This document shows positions 1 to 7,924 of a DNA stretch of 64,000 nt, piece after piece. A program made the position numbers and the translations under genes. How positions within the stretch are numbered: the first letter of the stretch is position 1; each line of letters starts with the position of its first letter. Where the stretch lies: the NCBI GenBank assembly GCA_030586155.1, contig CP130741.1:1544680-1608679 (forward strand), in the 5' to 3' direction. The notes under the pieces are model-generated. The model was not told the DNA's origin and did not search any database. It saw only the letters and a list, made by a program, of their open reading frames with translations. This DNA comes from Eubacteriaceae bacterium ES3 (lineage in GTDB: Bacteria; Bacillota; Clostridia; Eubacteriales; Eubacteriaceae).

Positions 1-237
1 AATCTCTTCTTTTGCTTCCCGTAGCTCTTTTTCGAGCTGCTTTAAACGATTGGGATCTGTTGGAGGGATATTCCCTGGATCATCACAAAAACCAACCTTT
101 CCACTTTTAGCTTTGCTGATCCATGTGTATAATGTATCGATTTTTATACCTAATCGCTCTGCTGCCGCTTTGTTGCCAATCTCATTTGCCAGTTTCAACG
201 CTTCATAGCGTTCTTCAGCACTATATATTTTTTTCAT
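1..237 (-). CDS. IS3-family transposase OrfA, 5' part (cut by window edge)
   Basis: The first 79 codons of an IS3-type OrfA, open to the window edge. The translation begins MKKIYSAEERYEALKLANEI and holds a helix-turn-helix of the HTH_8/terminal-repeat-binding kind (AAERLGIKIDTLYTWISKAK, about residues 25-44), then a charged heptad-like segment (LKQLEKELREAKEEI) of the leucine-zipper type that ends such OrfA proteins. In this family OrfA and OrfB are normally joined by a -1 frameshift to make the DDE transposase. That part is outside the window. Confidence 0.85.
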   Translation of the reverse strand, partial: MKKIYSAEERYEALKLANEIGNKAAAERLGIKIDTLYTWISKAKSGKVGFCDDPGNIPPTDPNRLKQLEKELREAKEEI

Positions 238-295
238 TATTAGTCAGTCCTTTTTATTTCTATTTTACCTCATTTCCTTGCAATTTGGGACTGCA
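1..295 (-). mobile_element. IS3-family insertion sequence, one end
   Basis: One end of an insertion sequence, reading out of the window to the left. It consists of a transposase OrfA start (from 237) and about 58 bases of leader ending in a TG-initiated terminus (minus strand TGCAGTCCCAAATTGCAAGG from 295). The exact outer end is an estimate, because the other terminus and the target duplication lie outside the window. It abuts the 3' end of a serine recombinase gene that stops at 299, so the insertion probably truncated that gene. Confidence 0.7.
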
Positions 296-298
296 CTT

Positions 299-1330
299 TT
301 ATGATAACACTCCAAATCGATCACTCTCGTTGTGGTATCGACCATTTGTGATATGATGATCCTGGCAGTATTGTTCCTGCCGTACAAATTCTAGCTGGAC
401 TAGGTCCCAGATTGGCTTTTCAATGATCGCTGGATGGGTATCTTCAACGTAAGGTTTTGGTAATTCGCCTTGATTCTTGGCTCGTTTCTTGGTCAAACAG
501 CAAGTATTGTATGTTTTTTGAAACTGAGTGTCGCCTTTATACTTCTCATTGACCAATACTTTTTTAACATGACTGGGACACCAGCCCTTTCCACCATAAG
601 CCATCGGGACCTTTTCTTCGGTTAGTCTTTTTGCGATTTGATAACAGCCATAGCCATCCAGAAATTCCTGATAAATGCGCCAGACAATGACCGCCTGTTC
701 TTGATTAATGACCAGATTACCGTCTTCATCTTTGTCGTAACCCAGAAACTTTCCACTGGGAATACTTTTAATATTGCCCCGCTCATACTGCTTATGAATC
801 CCCCACTTCACATTGTCCGATTGCGTCTGGCTTTCATTTTGAGCAACCGCTAAAATCAAAGTCAGTAATACCTCACCTTCACTTTGGCTAGTGTGAATAT
901 TTTCTTTTTCAAAATACACATCAATCCCCAACTCACTCAGTTCCCGGATGCTGTTAAGACAGTCCAGAGTATTTCGTCCAAACCGGGAAACCGACTTAGT
1001 AATAATCATTTCGAACTTGTGCTCCCTGGCATCTGCCATCATTTGGTTGAAGGCTTCTCTTTTCTTAAGACTGGTGCCCGAGATGCCTTCATCTGCATAA
1101 ATCCCTGAAAAGATATAATCCTCATTTTCCTGCAGCAGTCGATTATAATAATCAACCTGAGCTGCATAACTGGTGGCCTGTTCATTGCTTCCGCTGGAAA
1201 CCCGACAATAAGCGGCGACGTGAAGCTTCTTTTGTTCTCCATCTGCACAAGATTCAACTTCTTCATTTCTCTTTGTTGATGGGTCTAAGCGAAAAATCTT
1301 TCTTGGTTTTTGGGTGATGGTTTTTTCCAT
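299..1330 (-). CDS. large serine recombinase 1, C-terminally truncated
   Basis: A site-specific recombinase of the large serine family, 343 residues. The resolvase-type catalytic domain is at about residues 36-190 with the nucleophile in YCRVSS and conserved SRFGRN. The 'Recombinase' DNA-binding domain follows (about 200-300, ending ENTHPAI-like VEDTHPAI). Its three neighbours continue into a Cys-rich zinc ribbon at the point where this protein stops, after DRFGVLS. The stop lies four bases from the IS3 end, so loss of the zinc ribbon and coiled coil is best explained by IS insertion. The gene starts inside the end of the upstream recombinase (68-base overlap) behind GAGGAG. Catalysis may survive, but synapsis control that needs the C-terminal region should not. 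Confidence 0.85.
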   Translation of the reverse strand: MEKTITQKPRKIFRLDPSTKRNEEVESCADGEQKKLHVAAYCRVSSGSNEQATSYAAQVDYYNRLLQENEDYIFSGIYADEGISGTSLKKREAFNQMMADAREHKFEMIITKSVSRFGRNTLDCLNSIRELSELGIDVYFEKENIHTSQSEGEVLLTLILAVAQNESQTQSDNVKWGIHKQYERGNIKSIPSGKFLGYDKDEDGNLVINQEQAVIVWRIYQEFLDGYGCYQIAKRLTEEKVPMAYGGKGWCPSHVKKVLVNEKYKGDTQFQKTYNTCCLTKKRAKNQGELPKPYVEDTHPAIIEKPIWDLVQLEFVRQEQYCQDHHITNGRYHNESDRFGVLS

Positions 1331-2459
1331 GAGACTGCTCCTCTACAATTATTTGCATTTCAGTATTTAATAAATTCTGGTCTTCCAAAAGTTCTATTAG
1401 AATCTTCTCCTTTGGCCGAACGCCTTTACATACGGATTTTCCTTGTTGTAAATAGGTTTTACAAATCCAAAAGATTTGTTTATCATAACCCGTGACGCGT
1501 ATCAAAGTCTGGTGACAATAAGGGCATATGAACCTACCTGTAAATGGATAGGTCTTTTTTGATCGAGTTTTTCTTAATTCCTGCGCTTTTAGCCAGTCTG
1601 CCTGGTCGATGATGGGCGGAAAACAATCATGTACATAATATTTATTTTGCTGTCCTTTATTTCGCAGCTGTCTGCCTTTTTCGTCAACAAATGATTTTTG
1701 TAAAAGACAATCCCCCATATACTTTTCATTCGAAATCACTCGAAGGATTCTTTCTGAAGTCCAAACTCGTTTATATTCAATCGGTACTTTTTCTTCATTA
1801 AAATCTGTTGCAATCTGATAACCTGAAATTCCCGACAGATACCTTTTGAAAATCAATCTGACAATATCAGCTTCATTTTCTTGTATAACTGGATTTCTAT
1901 TTTTATCGGTCGTGTAGCCAAAAACACGGTCCGGATTATGTAACGTTTTTCCAGCCTGGTAGTTCTTTTGAATGGACCACTTGATATTCTGGCTTACCGA
2001 TTTACGCTCAGCTTCAGCAAGCGATCCGAGAACAGTCAGCATCAGCTCCCCTTCTGCATGAAGGGTATTAATATGGTTTTCTTCAAAAACAACACCAACG
2101 TTAAGTTGTTTTAATTCACGGATTGTTTCAAGCAAAAACATGGTATTTCTGGCAAACCGGGAAATAGTTTTTGTAATGATCAAATCAATTTCCTGATTTC
2201 TTGCCGCTTGCATCATGGCATTAAATCCTGGTCGATCATTCTTGGCACCGGATACCCCAGCATCCGAATAGATACCACAAAACTGGTAATCCGGAAGTGA
2301 AGTGATTAGACGTTTGAAATACTGCTCCTGGTTCTCCAATGAATTCAGCTGCAGATCATGACCGGTCGATACCCGAATATAGGCACAGACCCGTTTGAGC
2401 TGGTGATGAGCAATCCCCTTTCTTTTGGTAATTGTTTTAACTTCTCGGGTTTCAGCCAT
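1263..2459 (-). CDS. large serine recombinase 2
   Basis: A 398-residue large serine recombinase. The catalytic domain spans about residues 22-170, with the nucleophile in YIRVST and the SRFARN motif. The recombinase domain covers about 180-290, and a short zinc ribbon follows (CPYC near 315, then two more Cys). There is no long coiled coil, and the last 25 residues are basic. It overlaps recombinase 3 by 8 bases upstream and recombinase 1 by 68 bases downstream, so all four are one transcript. It is shorter than usual for phage integrases of this family (450-600 residues), so it may act with a partner. Prophage integration or excision is the likely role, inferred from family and position. Confidence 0.88.
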   Translation of the reverse strand: MAETREVKTITKRKGIAHHQLKRVCAYIRVSTGHDLQLNSLENQEQYFKRLITSLPDYQFCGIYSDAGVSGAKNDRPGFNAMMQAARNQEIDLIITKTISRFARNTMFLLETIRELKQLNVGVVFEENHINTLHAEGELMLTVLGSLAEAERKSVSQNIKWSIQKNYQAGKTLHNPDRVFGYTTDKNRNPVIQENEADIVRLIFKRYLSGISGYQIATDFNEEKVPIEYKRVWTSERILRVISNEKYMGDCLLQKSFVDEKGRQLRNKGQQNKYYVHDCFPPIIDQADWLKAQELRKTRSKKTYPFTGRFICPYCHQTLIRVTGYDKQIFWICKTYLQQGKSVCKGVRPKEKILIELLEDQNLLNTEMQIIVEEQSHGKNHHPKTKKDFSLRPINKEK

Positions 2460-4068
2460 GGCATTTTCCTTTCATCGGCCATTTTATCTCCGTGCCATCT
2501 TTAAACCGGAAGTTCACTTCTTCATTGGAGAGAACGACCATCTCTAAAATCGTCCGTCGCCAGAGGGTTTCATCAAACTCTGTGAGTAGTTCTTCTTGAT
2601 TTTCTAGGATATCCAGAAAAGCATGAATCTGGCTTTTTCGGGCTTTCCGTTTTCTGATTTCCTCGGATAATGCCATATGGCGATTGCGAAGTTTATCATA
2701 ACTTTCAGCATAAGCGTTATAGCGGCGCTGGTACTCATCTTGGTCCATCGCAATCCGGGTGTTTTCGTTGACAAAGGCATCAACCATCATTTCGATGGAG
2801 CTACATTCTTCATCAACTTGCTTCAGTTCTTCTTTTAAGTCCTGAGAATCGGTTAGCTTCTCAATCAAAAGGCGGTAATTCTCAAAAATCTCGGCTTTAT
2901 TCTTGATGAGGTGATTCATAACTTCTACGAACATTTTTTTAATGGTTTCATCGTACAAGTGCGGTGTACTACATTTGACCGTTTGTTTAAATTTGTGATT
3001 GCACTGCCAAACAATACGCTGATATTTACTGCCAGCGTGCCAGACTTTACTGCCATATGCGCTGCCACAATCGCCACAAATAATTCGAGTGGAGAAGCAA
3101 CTCATGCTGCTCGTATAACCGCCTTTTGATTTTCTTCTGTCAAATTCCTCCTGCACCAGGCCAAATGTTTCTGGGGGGATGATCGCAGGGTGGCTGTTTT
3201 CGACATAATATTGGGGAACTTCACCTTCATTTGTTTTCGTTTTTTTAGTCAAGAAGTCTGTCGTGTAGCGTTTTTGCAAAATTGCATCGCCTTTGTACTT
3301 CTCGTTTTTAAGAATGCTAATCACCGTTGAAACTGACCATTTTTCTCTTCTAGTTGGAGTAAGGATTTTTAATGCCATCAACTGTTTGGCAATAGCTGAA
3401 GGGGTGTAGCCTTCCAGAAAGAGCTTATAAATAAGTCGAATGGTCGTTGCTTCTTCTTCAACTATTTGCGGAAGTCCATTCTCCCCTTTAACATATCCTA
3501 GGAAACTCTTGTAAGGTAGGGAAATATTTCCGTCTGAAAAGCTCTTTCGTTTCCCCCATGTCACGTTTTCTGAAATTGAGCGGCTTTCGTCTTGAGCCAA
3601 GCTTGACATGATCGCGATTAATAGCTCCCCTTTGCTGTCGAGGGTATAAATATTTTCTTTCTCGAAGTATATTTCGATGTTTTTTTCTTTCAGTAATCGA
3701 ACATTTGTCAGCGTGTCAACCGTGTTTCTGGCAAACCGTGAAACTGATTTAGTAACAATCAAATCGATCTTTCCTTCCAGCGCATCTTTTATCATGCGGT
3801 TGAAGCCATCTCGTCTTTTGGTACTGGTTGCTGAAATACCCTCATCCGTATAGACTTCTACAAATTCCCACTCTTCCTTACCTTTGATATACTTCGTGTA
3901 ATAATCAAGTTGAGCTTCAAAACTGCTTTGTTGTTCTTCTAGATTAGTTGATACTCTGGCGTATGCAGCCACCTGCTTTTTTCGGGAAGTCACTTCTTCA
4001 ATCTGATTGAATAACTCAGGTGTTGCCGGAATAACCGTTACTGATCTTACATTTCTTGTACCATTCAA
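2452..4068 (-). CDS. large serine recombinase 3, full-length integrase-like
   Basis: The longest of the four recombinases (538 residues), with every module of a phage-type large serine integrase. The catalytic domain has YARVST at about residues 36-41 and SRFARN. The recombinase domain includes ENSHPAIIPPETF. The zinc ribbon has CGDCG near 332 and further Cys in WQC and VKC. A coiled coil of about 380-480 (ELKQVDEECSSIEMMVDAF and beyond) precedes a C-terminal tail. The start overlaps the stop of recombinase 4 by 4 bases (ATGA type), indicating translational coupling. As the only member with a full coiled coil it is the best candidate for the main integrase. No attachment site could be recognised. 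Confidence 0.9.
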   Translation of the reverse strand: MNGTRNVRSVTVIPATPELFNQIEEVTSRKKQVAAYARVSTNLEEQQSSFEAQLDYYTKYIKGKEEWEFVEVYTDEGISATSTKRRDGFNRMIKDALEGKIDLIVTKSVSRFARNTVDTLTNVRLLKEKNIEIYFEKENIYTLDSKGELLIAIMSSLAQDESRSISENVTWGKRKSFSDGNISLPYKSFLGYVKGENGLPQIVEEEATTIRLIYKLFLEGYTPSAIAKQLMALKILTPTRREKWSVSTVISILKNEKYKGDAILQKRYTTDFLTKKTKTNEGEVPQYYVENSHPAIIPPETFGLVQEEFDRRKSKGGYTSSMSCFSTRIICGDCGSAYGSKVWHAGSKYQRIVWQCNHKFKQTVKCSTPHLYDETIKKMFVEVMNHLIKNKAEIFENYRLLIEKLTDSQDLKEELKQVDEECSSIEMMVDAFVNENTRIAMDQDEYQRRYNAYAESYDKLRNRHMALSEEIRKRKARKSQIHAFLDILENQEELLTEFDETLWRRTILEMVVLSNEEVNFRFKDGTEIKWPMKGKCHG

Positions 4069-5369
4069 TTTGCCATCCCCCTTTCCATTATCAGTCTTTG
4101 TCGTTCTCTGGCTTCCTGTTTTTTCTTCTCATCCCAGCTTTCTTTTCTGGATTTATGACTCCAGGTTTTTTCTAAAATCTGGTTATCATGAAAGACAAAG
4201 AGTAGTTTGAAGTCTTCAGGGACTCGTATTTCTTTAATCTTTTCGCTAAAGACGACCTCATCGAAATTTTCCAATCCCAAAACTTCTGCAGAAACCTCCA
4301 TGAGAATCTCTTCTGGAATCTGAATGGTATGGCATACTGATTTTCCAAAGTGCAAATAAGTCCGGCAATTCCAATAGGTGTAGCCATGCGTTACTTTCCG
4401 GTTGTAATGTTTGCCGCATTTATCGCAGATAATCTTTTGAGTAAAGGGATAAACGGGGCGTTTCTTTTTCCCAGAAGACTTTCTTCTGCTTGCAAGGATC
4501 TCTTGGGCTTTATCAAATGTCTCTTGATCAATAATAGCTGGATGAGTATTTTCAGCATAATACTTTGGTAGCTGCCCCCAATTGGTGACGAGTTTTTTAG
4601 ATAAGTGGTCTGAAACATATTTTTTCTGGGCAAGCGAGTTTCCAGAAAATTTCTCGTTTTTTAATATTTCACCAACTCTCTCAGGTGTCCATATTCCACC
4701 TCTAAGTTTTTCAACATCCATTTCTCTGAGTTTCTTAGCAATCAGATTGAAGCCCATACCACTCAGGTAGTCATCATAAATCATGCGTACTATTTCAGCC
4801 TGTTCTTCATTAATCTCAATGCCATTCTTACTAATCCGGTAACCATACATGAATCGAAGATTAACCAATTCGCCTTCTTGAAAGCCCTTTCTGATGCGCC
4901 ATTTGCAGTTCTCGCTAACCTGTAGACTTTCCGCCTGCGCAAAAGAAGCGAGGATAGTGAGCATTAACTCTCCATCCCCGCTTAAACTATAAATATTTTC
5001 TTTTTCAAAATAAACTTCAATGCCAAGGCTTGTGAGCTCCCGGACTACTTCCAAAAGGGTCAGTGTATTTCTGGCGAATCGTGAGATTGACTTGGTAATG
5101 ATCAGGTCAATCTTATGATTCCTGCAATCAGCTAAAAGCTTTTGAAATTCTGCTCGCTTATCCTTGGTTCCAGTTGCGGCTTCATCTGCATAAACACCGA
5201 CGTACTCCCAGCCTGGATGGTTTTGTATGAATTCACTGTAGTGACTGATCTGAGCAGACAATGAATGAAGCATTGCATCTTTTCCGCTACTGACTCTGGC
5301 ATAAGCAGCTACCCGTTTTTTGTCTGGCAGCTTTAACACCGATGGTTCAATTTTAATAATTTTTCGCAT
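4065..5369 (-). CDS. large serine recombinase 4 (first in operon)
   Basis: A 434-residue large serine recombinase and first of the four in transcription order. The catalytic domain contains YARVSSGKD (nucleophile at about residue 27) and SRFARN. A recombinase domain with ENTHPAIIDQETFDKA follows, then a zinc ribbon CDKCG...CRTY...VCH at about 330-365. The C-terminus is basic and rich in Lys, Arg and Glu, not a long coiled coil. It starts 65 bases after the SHOCT gene stop. The four paralogues have diverged enough not to be recent duplicates. In clostridial elements with recombinase clusters all copies can be needed for excision. Whether that holds here is inference. Confidence 0.9.
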   Translation of the reverse strand: MRKIIKIEPSVLKLPDKKRVAAYARVSSGKDAMLHSLSAQISHYSEFIQNHPGWEYVGVYADEAATGTKDKRAEFQKLLADCRNHKIDLIITKSISRFARNTLTLLEVVRELTSLGIEVYFEKENIYSLSGDGELMLTILASFAQAESLQVSENCKWRIRKGFQEGELVNLRFMYGYRISKNGIEINEEQAEIVRMIYDDYLSGMGFNLIAKKLREMDVEKLRGGIWTPERVGEILKNEKFSGNSLAQKKYVSDHLSKKLVTNWGQLPKYYAENTHPAIIDQETFDKAQEILASRRKSSGKKKRPVYPFTQKIICDKCGKHYNRKVTHGYTYWNCRTYLHFGKSVCHTIQIPEEILMEVSAEVLGLENFDEVVFSEKIKEIRVPEDFKLLFVFHDNQILEKTWSHKSRKESWDEKKKQEARERQRLIMERGMAN

Positions 5370-5433
5370 TATTCCACTCCTTCCCAGCTGTGATGTTACC
5401 TCGAATGTTGATACAAATCAAGTTATTAAGCCA

Positions 5434-5589
5434 TTATAAGCTGGAAATGATGGGACAATATTTTTCTAATAACAACTCTTTTATCTGTTTGAATTCATCA
5501 TCGGTAAGCAGTCCTTGGGACAACAATGCTTTTGAAATACTCATTGAAATGTGATAATTCTTTTCTTGTGCCAATTGATCCTTTGTCAT
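5434..5589 (-). CDS. SHOCT-domain small protein
   Basis: A 51-residue ORF in the gap between the zinc-finger protein and the recombinases. The translation starts MTKDQLAQEKNYHISMSISK and carries a C-terminal short helical motif of the SHOCT type (LLSQGLLTDDEFKQIKELLL), normally found at protein ends and thought to mediate oligomerisation. Its ATG overlaps the stop of the upstream gene (TAATG), so it is translationally coupled. Clostridial recombinase clusters often carry a SHOCT protein at this point, which suggests a role with the recombinases, perhaps as a directionality or assembly factor. That role is inferred from position only. Confidence 0.8.
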   Translation of the reverse strand: MTKDQLAQEKNYHISMSISKALLSQGLLTDDEFKQIKELLLEKYCPIISSL

Positions 5590-6011
5590 TAATTACCTGG
5601 CCTTTCTCCAAATCGATGTTTGATATAACAGTCATGACTGCAAAATTTACGTTTAGTGTTTCCATAGCTTTTAAAGGTTTTTCCGCATTCTTGACAAACC
5701 TGAGAATAATAGGATTTGCTCTTGATCTGTGACTCATTGGTTTTCCACCAGAGTCGTCGACAGCTTTCAGAGCAAAACTTTTTATGCCTGCCTTTGGATT
5801 CCTGTTTGAATGGTTTACCACACTGTTTGCAGATGTCTTTTTCTTCCAGAACGCCCGTAGCCTTTTTGAGCATCTCTTTTCCTAAATTATGTCGCCGACA
5901 ATAAGATTTAACAGTATTCTCAGAAAGATTAAGATCATTTGCAATCTTTGAATAACTCATTCCTAGAATACGTAGTTCATGAATTTGGTCCTTTTGTTCA
6001 TTTGTCATCAT
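5589..6011 (-). CDS. zinc-finger / sigma-like helix-turn-helix protein
   Basis: A 140-residue protein. The N-terminal third is a sigma-70 region 4-like helix-turn-helix (LGMSYSKIANDLNLSENTVK, about residues 16-35). Two treble-clef-like Cys motifs follow: CKQCGKPF...KFCSESCRR (about 62-87) and CQECGKTF...KFCSHDCY (about 108-131). It lies after the terminator that ends the late operon and leads into SHOCT and the recombinases (TAATG overlap), so it heads its own transcript. Proteins of this build are often labelled 'RNA polymerase subunit sigma-70' in clostridial genomes. A DNA-binding regulator of the recombinase cassette is more plausible than a true sigma factor. Confidence 0.75.
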   Translation of the reverse strand: MMTNEQKDQIHELRILGMSYSKIANDLNLSENTVKSYCRRHNLGKEMLKKATGVLEEKDICKQCGKPFKQESKGRHKKFCSESCRRLWWKTNESQIKSKSYYSQVCQECGKTFKSYGNTKRKFCSHDCYIKHRFGERPGN

Positions 6012-6021
6012 AAGCCTCCAA

Positions 6022-6060
6022 TAAAAAAAGAAGGCAGTGATTTAGTTATCACAACCTCCT
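6022..6060 (-). terminator. terminator after holin gene
   Basis: On the minus strand, 13-base arms (6029-6041 and 6048-6060) pair with three mismatches and are followed by a run of seven T. It lies 10 bases after the holin stop and separates the late lysis/tail operon from the recombinase cassette. Confidence 0.7.
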
Positions 6061-6069
6061 AAAACGATA

Positions 6070-6558
6070 TTACTTTGTATTATCTTCACCGTCTTCATTT
6101 TCATCAATTGTTTTGGCACCAGTTTCATTCTCCATCTGAGTACGAATATTCTGGGTCAGTTTTTCTAGAAAGGCCGGGAATTTGACATTCATATCTTTCA
6201 TATTTTCTAGAATGCTGATGATTTCATTGCAAATGAGCCAGACAGCCACAAAGGATGCGATGACAAAATTAACGTGTGCATCGACACCAATATACTGACT
6301 GGCATAAAGAAGCGTATAATCTAGAATCGCACCAACAGCAATCAGATAAAATAAACAAACCTTTTTCATGATTCCTCGAAATCCTTTATAACTAGAAACC
6401 TTGTCTCCCCGATACTTTGCTGCCATCAATCCGGTTACATAATCAAATGATGCGAGGACAAACAACAACAAAACCGGGATAGCAAGAATTCCAAGCCAAC
6501 CGGATAAGGCAGTAAAGGCCAGCACGACAACAACTTTCATCTTTTCTAAATATTCCAT
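6070..6558 (-). CDS. phage holin, phi-105/toxin-secretion holin family
   Basis: A 162-residue membrane protein with hydrophobic segments at about residues 7-45 (GWLGILAIPVLLLFVLASFD), 68-92 and 97-117, and a charged, acidic C-terminus (DENEDGEDNTK) expected in the cytoplasm. The segment DYVTGLMAAK is typical of the Bacteriophage_holin_4 family. The protein forms the membrane lesion that releases the endolysin. It is the last gene of the tail-lysis operon, between two terminators. Unusually, no endolysin lies beside it; the amidase is about 18 kb upstream next to the large terminase. Confidence 0.85.
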   Translation of the reverse strand: MEYLEKMKVVVVLAFTALSGWLGILAIPVLLLFVLASFDYVTGLMAAKYRGDKVSSYKGFRGIMKKVCLFYLIAVGAILDYTLLYASQYIGVDAHVNFVIASFVAVWLICNEIISILENMKDMNVKFPAFLEKLTQNIRTQMENETGAKTIDENEDGEDNTK

Positions 6559-6590
6559 TTTCGTTCTCCTTAAAATTATTTTCTATATTT

Positions 6591-6612
6591 AAAAAAGAAC
6601 CCTAAGGTTCTT
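6591..6612 (-). terminator. short terminator between tail appendage gene and holin
   Basis: Perfect 7-base arms AAGAACC (6595-6601) and GGTTCTT (6606-6612), with a 4-base loop and a run of T on the minus-strand 3' side. It overlaps the stop codon region of the preceding gene, so it may partly attenuate holin expression. Confidence 0.65.
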
Positions 6613-7924
6613 ATATTAAATTCCACTGGTCATTATCATAATAGTAGGCTTCTACTTTTTGAGCCAAATTGTTCGAATCACCTTTAAACACATCTGATAC
6701 TGGCATTTTGAGCTCAATCCCATTTTGATTAAATAACTCAATCCTTTGACCAGAGCGTAGACTTGCAATCTGCAGATGGTTCTGCTCAAGTTCGATATCA
6801 CAAGCCATTTTAAGGACCTGATTGGTCAGGTAGTTTCCGCCAAATGAAAAAACATCTGACCCATATGAAAGCATAAAACCTTGTCGATATCGCTGAACAC
6901 TCGCTGTCGTAATGGTTGTCACTTCGCTTGTGACCGAATCAAATTTATAAATGCCATATTCATAAAATACATAAATATCTGTTCCAATACTGACCGCCTG
7001 ACAATAAATAATGCTTGCAGGCATTGTTGCTACAGTCAGATAGGCCCCAGTTAATGTATCATATTTAACAATTTTGGTAGAAGTCGTGCCATAGCCGCCA
7101 CAGATAAAAATATCTGTTCCGATCACAACGCAGGACATTAAGGCGCTGTCTCCATATGGCCAGTCCGTAATATCAGAAAACACTCTGGTTTCCATATCAA
7201 AGCAAAAGGCAGTATCAACTATTGAGGAGGAACTTGTGGTCTGATAGCCTCCAAAGAAATAGATTTTTGTCCCAACAGCAGCATAGCCAAAACCGTGGTA
7301 ACCGTATCCTTTATTAAGCGTTACGGTTAATCCGATATCGCTTAAAGTGTTTGCGATCACATCAAAACAATAAATTTTATTGGTAACACCAGAAGAATTC
7401 CGGCCACCGATCAGATAAATTTCATTATCTATTCGCCCAGTCGCGTGCTGATAAATTCTATCAGTTGGCATATTGACACCGGTTGAAGTCGTCAGACACG
7501 TAATCAAATCATAGATTAGAATTTCTGGACTCTCATCATATCCACCGAAAAGATAGACTTTTTCATCAATTCTTTCTGCACTTAAATTCCGTCCACTGCA
7601 AATCACACTATCTGCTGTGGCTACAGGATTAACCAGTGTTGCTTCATTTAAAACGGTACTGATATCGGTATTAATAATAATATTGGGTGGAAGAGAAGTT
7701 TTAACCCACAGCTTTGTCAGATCTTCCGGCGCAGTATCACCAAAATGCATATTAAATTCAGCGCTGGCATTGGTACCGATCTGTAAGCTGTCAATGATTC
7801 CAGAATAGCTGCTTACAGGTGTTCCAACAGGAATGGACTGGCCTTTTCCAATTAGTGATGTTTTAATATTTGAAAGATCAGTAATTACCTGATTAATATT
7901 TTGACTTAAGGTATTACTCGCCAT
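6611..7924 (-). CDS. Kelch-like beta-propeller tail appendage protein
   Basis: A 437-residue protein. The N-terminus (about residues 1-90) is a phage tail attachment-like region. It is followed by six Kelch-type repeats with the YLFGGY/IYLIGG signature: [44 protein letters not shown] and VFSFGGNYL. These would fold as a beta-propeller. The C-terminal about 60 residues form a short domain ([19 protein letters not shown]). It overlaps the collagen-like baseplate gene by 11 bases and is followed by a terminator. As the distal tail gene before lysis it is likely a receptor-binding or adhesin protein; ligand unknown. Confidence 0.75.
   Translation of the reverse strand: MASNTLSQNINQVITDLSNIKTSLIGKGQSIPVGTPVSSYSGIIDSLQIGTNASAEFNMHFGDTAPEDLTKLWVKTSLPPNIIINTDISTVLNEATLVNPVATADSVICSGRNLSAERIDEKVYLFGGYDESPEILIYDLITCLTTSTGVNMPTDRIYQHATGRIDNEIYLIGGRNSSGVTNKIYCFDVIANTLSDIGLTVTLNKGYGYHGFGYAAVGTKIYFFGGYQTTSSSSIVDTAFCFDMETRVFSDITDWPYGDSALMSCVVIGTDIFICGGYGTTSTKIVKYDTLTGAYLTVATMPASIIYCQAVSIGTDIYVFYEYGIYKFDSVTSEVTTITTASVQRYRQGFMLSYGSDVFSFGGNYLTNQVLKMACDIELEQNHLQIASLRSGQRIELFNQNGIELKMPVSDVFKGDSNNLAQKVEAYYYDNDQWNLI

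Noticed and set aside
1263-1330. Frameshift joining recombinases 1 and 2
   Set aside because: Each gene has its own ribosome site and a complete catalytic domain, so the 68-base overlap is ordinary coupling.
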